From Victivallales bacterium (lineage in GTDB: Bacteria; Verrucomicrobiota; Lentisphaeria; Victivallales; Victivallaceae): a stretch of 7,331 nucleotides of DNA. The notes beneath the pieces were generated by a model, which saw only the letters and a list, made by a program, of their open reading frames with translations, was not told the DNA's origin and searched no databases. Made by a program: the position numbers and the translations under genes. Positions 1 through 5,053 of this stretch are shown in pieces (position 1 is the stretch's first letter; each line of letters opens with the position of its first letter). The DNA lies in contig DAOWBJ010000076.1 in NCBI GenBank assembly GCA_030634125.1, positions 1 to 7,331 of the forward strand, written 5' to 3'.

Positions 1-585
1 GCCCAAAAGAACACTAACAAAGAGATCCTCCGCATTTGAGACAGCCAAATCAAGATTTTCATCCCTATTGAAATCGCCAGCTACAATCACATGTTGATCT
101 TTGGGGATCAGTTTTTCCAGGTAACGCAATTGTATTTGACGGACTTTTTTAGTCAGGGCGAGGTGGATCAGAAAAAAACTTACATTATTGATTTTACTCT
201 CGATAACAAGTTTTTTCATACCGCGCGGCATATAGTGAAATTTTGAATCTCCATTTTCCAGCGCGGTCAGGATAGCGTTGCTCTGACTGCGTAGATAAGG
301 AATTCTGCGTAAAAATGAATTTTCTCCGTATTTGGTATCGCAAACATGAAAATGATTTAAGTGTTTTGCTATTTTTTTGACCTGGTTCATCTGGTCGGTA
401 CGGTAGGAGCCGGTATCGATTTCCACCAGACCGATTATATCGGCATTAGACTCCTTGATAAATTTTATAATTTTTTCAAAATGCCTGTCATGTGTTTTGA
501 TATATCGATGCGATGTCAAAACACGATGCGAGCTCCCGTCAGGGCCTCCGGTACCGTAAGCTACGTTGTAAACCAGAAATCTCAT
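1..585 (-). CDS. Endonuclease/exonuclease/phosphatase (EEP) family protein, N-terminal part; C-terminus beyond left edge
   Basis: Translating the minus strand from the ATG at 585-583 gives 195 uninterrupted residues that reach the first base of the window, so the gene continues to the left. The protein shows the EEP metal-dependent hydrolase pattern in order: an N-terminal strand with Asn7 (FLVYNVAYGTG), a Mg-binding Glu55 in ADIIGLVEID, SNAILT at 102-107, a strand ending in His141 (FFLIHLALT), and VIVAGDFN at 166-173 with Asp171 and Asn173. The C-terminal SDH-type motif expected of the family would lie outside the window. No signal peptide or membrane segment is seen, so it is probably cytoplasmic. 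The fold hydrolyses phosphodiester or phosphomonoester bonds in nucleic acids, lipids or nucleotides, and the substrate cannot be told from sequence. The upstream purine stretch (AAGAGAA, about 8 nt before ATG) is a weak ribosome site. It is divergent from folD. The family call is firm; the specific function is unknown. Confidence 0.88.
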   Translation of the reverse strand, partial: MRFLVYNVAYGTGGPDGSSHRVLTSHRYIKTHDRHFEKIIKFIKESNADIIGLVEIDTGSYRTDQMNQVKKIAKHLNHFHVCDTKYGENSFLRRIPYLRSQSNAILTALENGDSKFHYMPRGMKKLVIESKINNVSFFLIHLALTKKVRQIQLRYLEKLIPKDQHVIVAGDFNRDENLDLAVSNAEDLFVSVLLG

Positions 586-673
586 TGATTATTTTCTCTT
601 AAGCTATTTGAATTTTCCTTAAGCTCTACCATATTATTATTATAATAATTTACAACGTTTCAGGAGATTTTCC
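586..673. promoter_or_regulatory. Divergent AT-rich intergenic region with candidate folD promoter
   Basis: This 88-nt gap separates two divergent start codons, so it must hold the promoters of both genes. On the plus strand TTGAAT (608-613) and TATTAT (632-637), 18 nt apart, form a plausible sigma70-type promoter for folD; a TATAAT also occurs at 641-646 without a well-placed -35 box. A perfect 14-nt palindrome, ATTATTATAATAAT, covers 636-649 and could simply reflect the AT-richness. For folD a clear Shine-Dalgarno, AGGAGA (662-667), sits 6 nt before the ATG and supports that start. No convincing promoter was picked for the minus-strand gene. Box assignments are inference from consensus only. 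Confidence 0.4.
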
Positions 674-1567
674 ATGTCAGCACAAATAATTGATGGTAAA
701 AAAATAGCAGCCGAGGTCAACGAAGACAACCGCAAGGAGATAAGTATCCTGGCGCGGGACTGCAATTTACAGCCGGGACTGGCGGTAGTCCTGGTTGGCG
801 AAGACCCGGCATCGCAGGTTTACGTCAACATGAAAGACCGCAAATGTCAGGAACTCGGGATTTATTCAGCTAAACACGTCCTCGATAAAGACGCTTCAAT
901 GCGGGAAGTCCTCGATCTGATCGACCAGCTCAACAAAGATCCGAAAATCAACGGAATACTGGTTCAATCCCCTCCCCCGCCGCAAATAGATGAAGAAAAA
1001 GTTATTGCCGCTATTGATCCTGCCAAAGATGTTGATTGCTTTCATGAACAGAACGTCGGGAAAATGCTTATCGGCAAACAGGACGGTTTTTTTCCCTGCA
1101 CTCCTTATGGTGTAATGGTTCTGCTCGAACGCAGCGGTATCGATCCCTGCGGCAAACACGCGGTTATCGTCGGACGTTCAAATATTGTCGGCAAGCCCAT
1201 GCTTTCCTTATTAGTACAAAAAGCCGACGGCGCGAACGCGACAGTTACCTGCGTTCATTCCAGAACAAAGAATTTACCCGAACTCACCCGTCAGGCAGAC
1301 ATTTTGATTGCCGCCATCGGCAAACCCGAATTTGTTACAGCGGACATGGTCAAAGAAGGTGTTGTGGTTGTTGACGTCGGTATCAACCGGGTCGAAGACG
1401 CAAACGCCAAACGGGGTTATCGTCTTGCAGGCGACGTCAAATTTGACGAAGTCGCCGAAAAAGCCAGCTTCATAACACCAGTTCCAGGCGGAGTAGGTCC
1501 AATGACCATCGCCATGCTCATGCAAAACACGATCAAAGCATGCAAAATGCAAAACAAGATAAATTAA
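674..1567 (+). CDS. folD: Bifunctional methylenetetrahydrofolate dehydrogenase (NADP+) / methenyltetrahydrofolate cyclohydrolase
   Basis: FolD interconverts 5,10-methylene-THF, 5,10-methenyl-THF and 10-formyl-THF in the cytoplasm, feeding purine and formyl-Met synthesis. The 297-residue length is normal for the family. The N-terminal catalytic domain has Tyr50 and Lys54 (YVNMK), Gln98 (GILVQ) and Asp121 (KDVD), at the same numbers as the catalytic residues I recall for E. coli FolD. The Rossmann domain carries VIVGRSNIVGKP (164-175), CVHSRT (193-198), DILIAAIGKPEFV (209-221) and VVDVGINR (232-239). The C-terminal signature TPVPGGVGPMTIAMLMQNT (268-286) is intact. The start is supported by AGGAGA 6 nt upstream. 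One local variation: the usual DVDG after the cyclohydrolase Lys is DVDC (Cys122). The gene appears single, with divergent EEP upstream and a repeat element starting 2 nt after its stop. Identification is very secure. Confidence 0.98.
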   Translation: MSAQIIDGKKIAAEVNEDNRKEISILARDCNLQPGLAVVLVGEDPASQVYVNMKDRKCQELGIYSAKHVLDKDASMREVLDLIDQLNKDPKINGILVQSPPPPQIDEEKVIAAIDPAKDVDCFHEQNVGKMLIGKQDGFFPCTPYGVMVLLERSGIDPCGKHAVIVGRSNIVGKPMLSLLVQKADGANATVTCVHSRTKNLPELTRQADILIAAIGKPEFVTADMVKEGVVVVDVGINRVEDANAKRGYRLAGDVKFDEVAEKASFITPVPGGVGPMTIAMLMQNTIKACKMQNKIN

Positions 1568-1569
1568 AT

Positions 1570-1598
1570 CTAGTACTCAATAAAGCTTAAATGTTCGC
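1570..1598 (+). repeat. Left terminal inverted repeat of the MITE-like element
   Basis: Blocks CTAGTAC (1570-1576) and GTTCGC (1593-1598), separated by 16 nt, match the reverse complement of 1716-1744 exactly in both blocks. Eight of the 16 spacer positions also match. It begins 2 nt after the folD stop codon. Confidence 0.6.
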
Positions 1599-1640
1599 AG
1601 TTTTATTAGTCTTATCCGGTCTTGGGTTTACATCAGAAAA

Positions 1641-1667
1641 CACGGCTGAGACAGCCGTGGCTACATC
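1641..1667 (-). repeat. REP-like unit 1 (GTAG plus hairpin, minus-strand orientation)
   Basis: On the plus strand CACGGCTGAGACAGCCGTG (1641-1659) folds as a perfect 7-bp stem (CACGGCT/AGCCGTG) with loop GAGAC, followed by GCTACATC. Read on the minus strand it is GATGTAG, one base, then the hairpin. This matches the known architecture of REP sequences mobilised by RAYT (Y1-type) transposases, a GTAG-like tetranucleotide 5' of a palindrome. The pairing partner is 1682-1708, with 22 of 27 positions identical. Confidence 0.65.
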
Positions 1668-1681
1668 GCTAAATGTGAAAT

Positions 1682-1708
1682 GATGTAGTCACCTCTGTCT
1701 CAGAGGTG
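1682..1708 (+). repeat. REP-like unit 2 (GTAG plus hairpin, plus-strand orientation)
   Basis: GATGTAG (1682-1688) is followed after one base by CACCTCTGTCTCAGAGGTG (1690-1708), a perfect 7-bp stem with loop GTCTC, the complement of the loop in unit 1. Compared with unit 1, stem positions 4 and 5 differ and their pairing partners differ to match (G-C to C-G and G-C to T-A), so both stems stay perfect while the loop and GATGTAG foot are identical. The two units face each other with GTAG ends inward across a 14-nt spacer (1668-1681). Confidence 0.65.
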
Positions 1709-1715
1709 CAATGAC

Positions 1716-1744
1716 GCGAACTTTTTAGGTATACAATGTACTAG
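1716..1744 (-). repeat. Right terminal inverted repeat of the MITE-like element
   Basis: Contains GCGAAC (1716-1721) and GTACTAG (1738-1744), the reverse complements of the blocks in the left repeat at identical spacing. Its last bases (1741-1743) are the TAG stop codon of the minus-strand GYF_2-RDD gene, so element and gene overlap or abut exactly. Confidence 0.6.
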
Positions 1745-2832
1745 GCATTACGATTACTGAATATCCTGATTAATCTGGTATTGGAAAGTATTTCGTGTAA
1801 TCCACGCCGGAAGATATATACGAATAACGGGGAAAAAATAAAACAGAACGGGTAAAGTAATGTAAATATAAAAGCCCTGAAAAAATATACTTCCGAGATT
1901 TTTCGCCTGGTGATGAATATTCCCCAGAACCACATACCGAAAGTCTGAGAATAATACCCGAGACAAAAAGCATTGAAAAATAAAATAACTATCGCCAGTA
2001 TTGTAAGACAAAGAGTTACTATATAAGTTAAATCCTTAGCACTTAACCAACGCGCCGCGGCAGCTTTCCCGTTTAAACAAATATATTTTTCTCCAGTAGT
2101 CTCATCCACCCATATCGAACTTATTTGATAACCTGCATTTTTATCCGCAAAAGTGTATGGCGGACAATCGGCGGTTAAATTGTTTTCGTGTAATTCATCG
2201 CGAATCTCTTCGCTTTTAATTTTTTCCGCTTTAAACTCCGCCTCAAAAGCTTTTTTAGATTTTTCCAATTCTTCACCCTTTTGTAATTTACGGGCAGCCT
2301 CGAAACGTCTTTCAATTTCTACTCTTCGATCCCTTTCGGCTTTCAATACAGCTGTCATCATATTGTCTTTTTCGGCAATTTCCTGTTTGGAATTATCCGT
2401 TTTCGAAGCGGGATAATAATACGCGTATGTAATTCCTATGCCGTAAATAAATCCTCCAACCAGTATAATTAACACAAGATCATACAAACCGGCCATAAAA
2501 CGCGGAAGCATTTGCGCATATTGAGGCGGACGTTTTTGTTCAAACTTGGAAGTGGACTTAGGGATAAACTTTGCCGCCAGACGGCTTTTGGCTTTTTTCA
2601 GGATCGAACCGGACTTCTCTGTCATTGTGGCGGATTTTTGTCTTCTGACCGCTTGTTCCGCAAGGCGTTCCTCTAAAAATGATATCTGATCGGCGTTTTT
2701 CCAGTTTGCCATCAAAGAACTGCGCACCGGAGTTTCCGCCGTAACACGATCTTCATCGACCCATTTTGCTAAAGTTTCCGCGTCAATAGGTCCATGTTCT
2801 ACATTTTTTAGGTCTTTGATAATAAATTGCAT
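1741..2832 (-). CDS. GYF_2 (DUF4339)-RDD family membrane protein with large coiled-coil insertion
   Basis: The 363-residue protein starts with a GYF_2-type domain (about 1-55: the GPIDAETLAKWV segment, then W44 in MANWKNADQ), a cytoplasmic module thought to bind proline-rich peptides. A basic linker (60-105) leads to an RDD membrane domain: R111 and D118 in LPRFMAGLYDLV, TM1 about 117-139, TM2 about 268-293, then LGYYSQTFGMWFWGIFI, TM3 about 317-341, and the RDD ending RRGLHEILSNTRLI (342-355). Between TM1 and TM2 lies a loop of roughly 125 residues: a highly charged helix, probably coiled coil (about 148-217), then a small segment with Cys223 and Cys252. If the N-terminus is cytoplasmic, this loop is outside the cytoplasm. 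RDD proteins are poorly characterised; some are linked to transport or Na+/H+ exchange. The start is backed only by a weak AGGG (minus strand, 2842-2845) 9 nt upstream. Domain calls are good; the role is unknown. Confidence 0.85.
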   Translation of the reverse strand: MQFIIKDLKNVEHGPIDAETLAKWVDEDRVTAETPVRSSLMANWKNADQISFLEERLAEQAVRRQKSATMTEKSGSILKKAKSRLAAKFIPKSTSKFEQKRPPQYAQMLPRFMAGLYDLVLIILVGGFIYGIGITYAYYYPASKTDNSKQEIAEKDNMMTAVLKAERDRRVEIERRFEAARKLQKGEELEKSKKAFEAEFKAEKIKSEEIRDELHENNLTADCPPYTFADKNAGYQISSIWVDETTGEKYICLNGKAAAARWLSAKDLTYIVTLCLTILAIVILFFNAFCLGYYSQTFGMWFWGIFITRRKISEVYFFRAFIFTLLYPFCFIFSPLFVYIFRRGLHEILSNTRLIRIFSNRNA

Positions 2833-2861
2833 TTACTGTATCCCTGAATTTCTTTATATAT

Positions 2862-2889
2862 AGATTAATCCAACACAGAGATTTTTCAA
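2862..2889 (-). promoter_or_regulatory. Candidate promoter for the GYF_2-RDD gene
   Basis: In the 83-nt gap downstream of the S41 gene, the minus strand has TTGAAA (2889-2884) and TAATCT (2867-2862) 16 nt apart, followed by a TATATA stretch. No terminator hairpin is visible after the S41 stop, so readthrough from the upstream pair is equally possible. This rests on consensus matching only, in AT-rich DNA. Confidence 0.28.
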
Positions 2890-2915
2890 ATAAGACAGAC
2901 AAATAATCCAGAAAA

Positions 2916-4190
2916 CTATTGCTTTAACAGATAGCTTCCGGCCGCTTCGATAACATTATCCTGCCCTTTGCGCAGAGATTTGATACTTAGAACAACTTTT
3001 TCATCCGGTTTTACCCCGATATGTTCTATTCCCTTGCCGTTGACACGAATAATGCTGCCCATGACGGTTTGCAGACGAAAACCGCTTGGAAGTTTAAAGA
3101 ACATTGACGGCAGACATTTGCCGGAAGTCGTTGTCCCGAAAAGCTTAGCTTTTTTCGCATCCTGCATACCGGCGGCAAAAATTTCCGCGCAGCTGTAGGA
3201 ATAATTGTTAATCAAAATTGCCACCGGCCCCTTAAAACATTCTGCTTGCGGAAAAGATTTCGGTTGCAGTGTTGTGCCTCGTATAACTAATTTACCAAAG
3301 GGAACAGTTTCAGGACAGCACCACGCCGCGAGCCAGGGCGGATACATCAGCATACCGCCAATATTCCCGCGCATATCTATAATTAAAGCTTTGATATTAC
3401 GAAGCTTGCCGGTGACTGCTTTTCGGAAACGCAGCAGCATTGGAGTGGAAAACACGCTGAACTGTATATAGCCGATCCTGCCCGGCAGAATAGTCGCGTA
3501 AAAATCACCATACAAGCGAGGCAGTATCCCTAATTTAAACCATTTTTCACCATTAATCTGACGGGTCAAAGTAACAGTACGTTTGATATTTTTTCCAGAT
3601 AAAACCCTAATCGTCACTTTGCTTTCGGGCTGCCCTGAGAGCAATGCCCGCGCGATAAGCGGCCAGCCTGCATATAGTTTTTTTTCAGGATACAGAATAA
3701 TATTATTAACCGCTAAAATCACATCGCCCATTTTAATTCCGGCTTTCGCGGCGGGAGAGTTCTTCCTGACTCTGGTAACACAAATTTGATTATCAGTTTG
3801 CGACAAAGTAATTCCTGTATCAGCAGGCAGATCAGGCAAGTTTTTTTTTCGGCGGTTTTTGCCGGGTGTAGTATTTCGCCGGATAGAGGACATTGCCTTT
3901 GAAAAATTGGCGTTAACCGGCGGCATGAGTACTATATGGCTTTGCCCCGGGGCCTGCAAAAGCTTGTTGATCTCCCTGCTTAGTTTTTTATCATCACGAC
4001 ATTTTAGAATAGCGGGCTCAAACTTCTTGTAGAGTTTCTGATATTGCTGCTTGAAATTTTTATCGAAATGACGACGGCTGACTTCGTCCCAAACTTCGTT
4101 CAAAACTTGTTCGGCGCGCCCCCGTGCTGTTCCGGCTGAAATATTTCCGGCGATAAATAAAATCGAAATCAATAATAAAATTATCCGCAT
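2916..4190 (-). CDS. Exported S41 family (C-terminal processing/tail-specific type) serine protease with PDZ domain
   Basis: 424 residues. An N-terminal signal peptide (Arg2, hydrophobic 3-14, likely cleavage near Ala19) without a lipobox sends it to the periplasm. A helical N-terminal region (24-85) is followed by a basic low-complexity linker (104-120). A PDZ domain (about 124-210) carries SPAAKAGIKMGDVILAVNN (145-163). The S41 core (235-400) has GRIGYIQFSVF, ALIIDMRGNIGG (268-279) and NNYSYSCAEIFAAGMQDA (328-345). The catalytic pair is Ser333 and Lys358: the 25-residue spacing, with Asp344 at +11, matches what I recall of E. coli Tsp S430/D441/K455. GIEHIGVKPD (387-396) closes the domain. 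Such enzymes cleave envelope proteins near the C-terminus, with the PDZ recognising or gating substrate. Its ATG lies 5 nt after the lipoprotein stop with only a weak ribosome site, suggesting one transcript and perhaps translational coupling. All key residues are present, so it should be active. Confidence 0.93.
   Translation of the reverse strand: MRIILLLISILFIAGNISAGTARGRAEQVLNEVWDEVSRRHFDKNFKQQYQKLYKKFEPAILKCRDDKKLSREINKLLQAPGQSHIVLMPPVNANFSKAMSSIRRNTTPGKNRRKKNLPDLPADTGITLSQTDNQICVTRVRKNSPAAKAGIKMGDVILAVNNIILYPEKKLYAGWPLIARALLSGQPESKVTIRVLSGKNIKRTVTLTRQINGEKWFKLGILPRLYGDFYATILPGRIGYIQFSVFSTPMLLRFRKAVTGKLRNIKALIIDMRGNIGGMLMYPPWLAAWCCPETVPFGKLVIRGTTLQPKSFPQAECFKGPVAILINNYSYSCAEIFAAGMQDAKKAKLFGTTTSGKCLPSMFFKLPSGFRLQTVMGSIIRVNGKGIEHIGVKPDEKVVLSIKSLRKGQDNVIEAAGSYLLKQ
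3841..3849 (-). repeat. Nine-base A homopolymer in the S41 protease coding strand
   Basis: Nine consecutive A residues on the coding strand encode part of the Arg-Lys-Lys-Asn linker just before the PDZ domain (around residues 113-117). Tracts of this length are prone to replication or ribosome slippage. A one-base change here would remove the PDZ and protease domains. The reading frame is intact in this sequence. Confidence 0.8.
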
Positions 4191-4195
4191 TTGCT

Positions 4196-4939
4196 CTACT
4201 TATCTTTAGGAAGTTGAAATTCAGAATCCGCGATTTTCTCGTTAACTTTAACAGAAAGCAATTTGCCGATCATTTTTATCCCCATCATGTTCATATTTAC
4301 AAGCATTGCTGTTTTTATGCCGTTAACGATCTTATAATCTGAAAAAATAAGGGTTACCGGCACAACTCCCATGTCCGTAAGCTGGTTTTCGATACTGCTG
4401 CGAATTAAAAATTCCTTATTATCAACAAATAATTGAGTAGGAGCAACATTAAGTTCAGCAGGCAGAGTACAAATCAATTTATGACAGGAGAATTCTCCAA
4501 TTTGATATAAATCGGGATCAAGCGTGATTTTTTCATATATTTCAGTCATCTTCAGAGCCGGATTAGTTTTTCTACACTCAAATTCGGCGAAAGCTAATTG
4601 AATACCTGTTTTCATTTGAATGCCTAAGCCCGCAGTTTCTTTCCAGGCTTGCCTGCCGTTAAAGACCTGGGTTTCAGTCAAAATTCCCGGCATCACAGCG
4701 ACAACCTTGCTTTTGTCAGGGAATTTATAAAGACCCGTTACTGACATTTTAAGCTGTTGCATAGGTATTTTTAACTGCATCTTGATTATTATTGTTTTCC
4801 AGGAGTGGGCTATACCTTCAGGATCAACAGCCTTTTCCATCTTAGCAAGCAGAACCTCTTGTTTTGTCGCAGTCGTCGAGAAACCAGTGCAGCCCGTTAA
4901 ACAAAGAACTGTTAATAAAGTAATGAAAAATTTTGACAT
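4196..4939 (-). CDS. Putative lipoprotein with LolA/LolB-like (outer-membrane lipoprotein-sorting) fold
   Basis: 247 residues. A short signal peptide ends in the lipobox LTGC (Cys17), so the mature protein is expected to be lipid-anchored. Thr18 at +2 is not the Asp that retains lipoproteins in the inner membrane of enterobacteria, so outer-membrane placement is possible. The body resembles LolA-like proteins: VFNGRQAWK (92-100), FVDNKEFLIR (171-180), YKIVNGIKTAMLVNM (202-216) and a final strand, VKVNEKIADSEFQLPK (230-245), like the family ending 'vN..i.d..F..P'. Family members bind lipids or lipoprotein acyl chains in a beta half-barrel; this one is itself lipidated, so it is not a typical soluble LolA. 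GAGG (minus strand, 4948-4945) 5 nt before the ATG fixes the start. It is the first gene of the unit with the S41 protease. Lipoprotein status is sure; the fold assignment comes from motif resemblance alone. Confidence 0.72.
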   Translation of the reverse strand: MSKFFITLLTVLCLTGCTGFSTTATKQEVLLAKMEKAVDPEGIAHSWKTIIIKMQLKIPMQQLKMSVTGLYKFPDKSKVVAVMPGILTETQVFNGRQAWKETAGLGIQMKTGIQLAFAEFECRKTNPALKMTEIYEKITLDPDLYQIGEFSCHKLICTLPAELNVAPTQLFVDNKEFLIRSSIENQLTDMGVVPVTLIFSDYKIVNGIKTAMLVNMNMMGIKMIGKLLSVKVNEKIADSEFQLPKDK

Positions 4940-4982
4940 TTTATCCTCGCCTTAAGGGTTTGTAAAGAATTAACGATAAAAA

Positions 4983-5010
4983 AATATACCATTTGAACAG
5001 ATAAAAGCAA
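4983..5010 (-). promoter_or_regulatory. Candidate sigma70-type promoter for the lipoprotein-protease unit
   Basis: In the 114-nt divergent gap between the lipoprotein gene and dxs, the minus strand has TTGCTT (5010-5005) and TATATT (4988-4983) 16 nt apart, placing the transcription start about 35-40 nt before the lipoprotein ATG. This is the best-formed promoter in the window. No comparably spaced pair was found for dxs on the plus strand; TTGAAC (4993-4998) lacks a good -10 partner. Confidence 0.45.
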
Positions 5011-5053
5011 ATTCAGCGATTGTAAAAACAGAATTATTGACTACCTTAACACT

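Larger units (their letters stand above)
1570..1744. mobile_element. MITE-like non-coding palindromic element (about 175 nt)
   Basis: The whole convergent intergenic space between folD and the GYF_2-RDD gene is one symmetric unit. Its ends are imperfect inverted repeats of 29 nt (1570-1598 and 1716-1744): CTAGTAC, 16 nt, GTTCGC on one side, and the reverse complement with the same 16-nt spacing on the other. I count 21 of 29 positions identical. Inside sit two inverted 27-nt arms (1641-1667 and 1682-1708), each holding a perfect 7-bp hairpin. The left half is 35 nt longer than the right between terminal repeat and hairpin. There is no ORF, so any movement would need a transposase in trans. 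Both ends read CTAG, which is self-complementary, so it may be the tip of the repeat or a 4-nt target duplication. A structured RNA or bidirectional terminator is an alternative reading. The structure is seen directly; the mobility is inference. Confidence 0.6.

Noticed and set aside
37..46. TGAGACAGCC in the EEP gene, identical to part of REP-like hairpin 1
   Set aside because: The flanking bases do not form the hairpin or carry the GTAG foot; a chance 10-nt match inside coding sequence is expected in a window this size.
361..588. 75-codon plus-strand ORF
   Set aside because: It lies antisense to the EEP gene, has no family resemblance, and the minus strand carries clear conserved motifs over the same bases.
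636..649. 14-nt perfect palindrome ATTATTATAATAAT as a repressor operator
   Set aside because: It is made only of A and T in a strongly AT-rich promoter region, so the symmetry is weak evidence; noted only within the promoter entry.
896..1552. Two minus-strand ORFs inside folD
   Set aside because: They are shadows of folD, with no ribosome site, no recognisable domain and composition dictated by the opposite strand.
1641..1659. Hairpin as a classic folD intrinsic terminator
   Set aside because: A 7-bp GC-rich stem is present but no T-run follows (GCTACATC does). The paired, inverted arrangement fits a repeat better, though it may still reduce readthrough.
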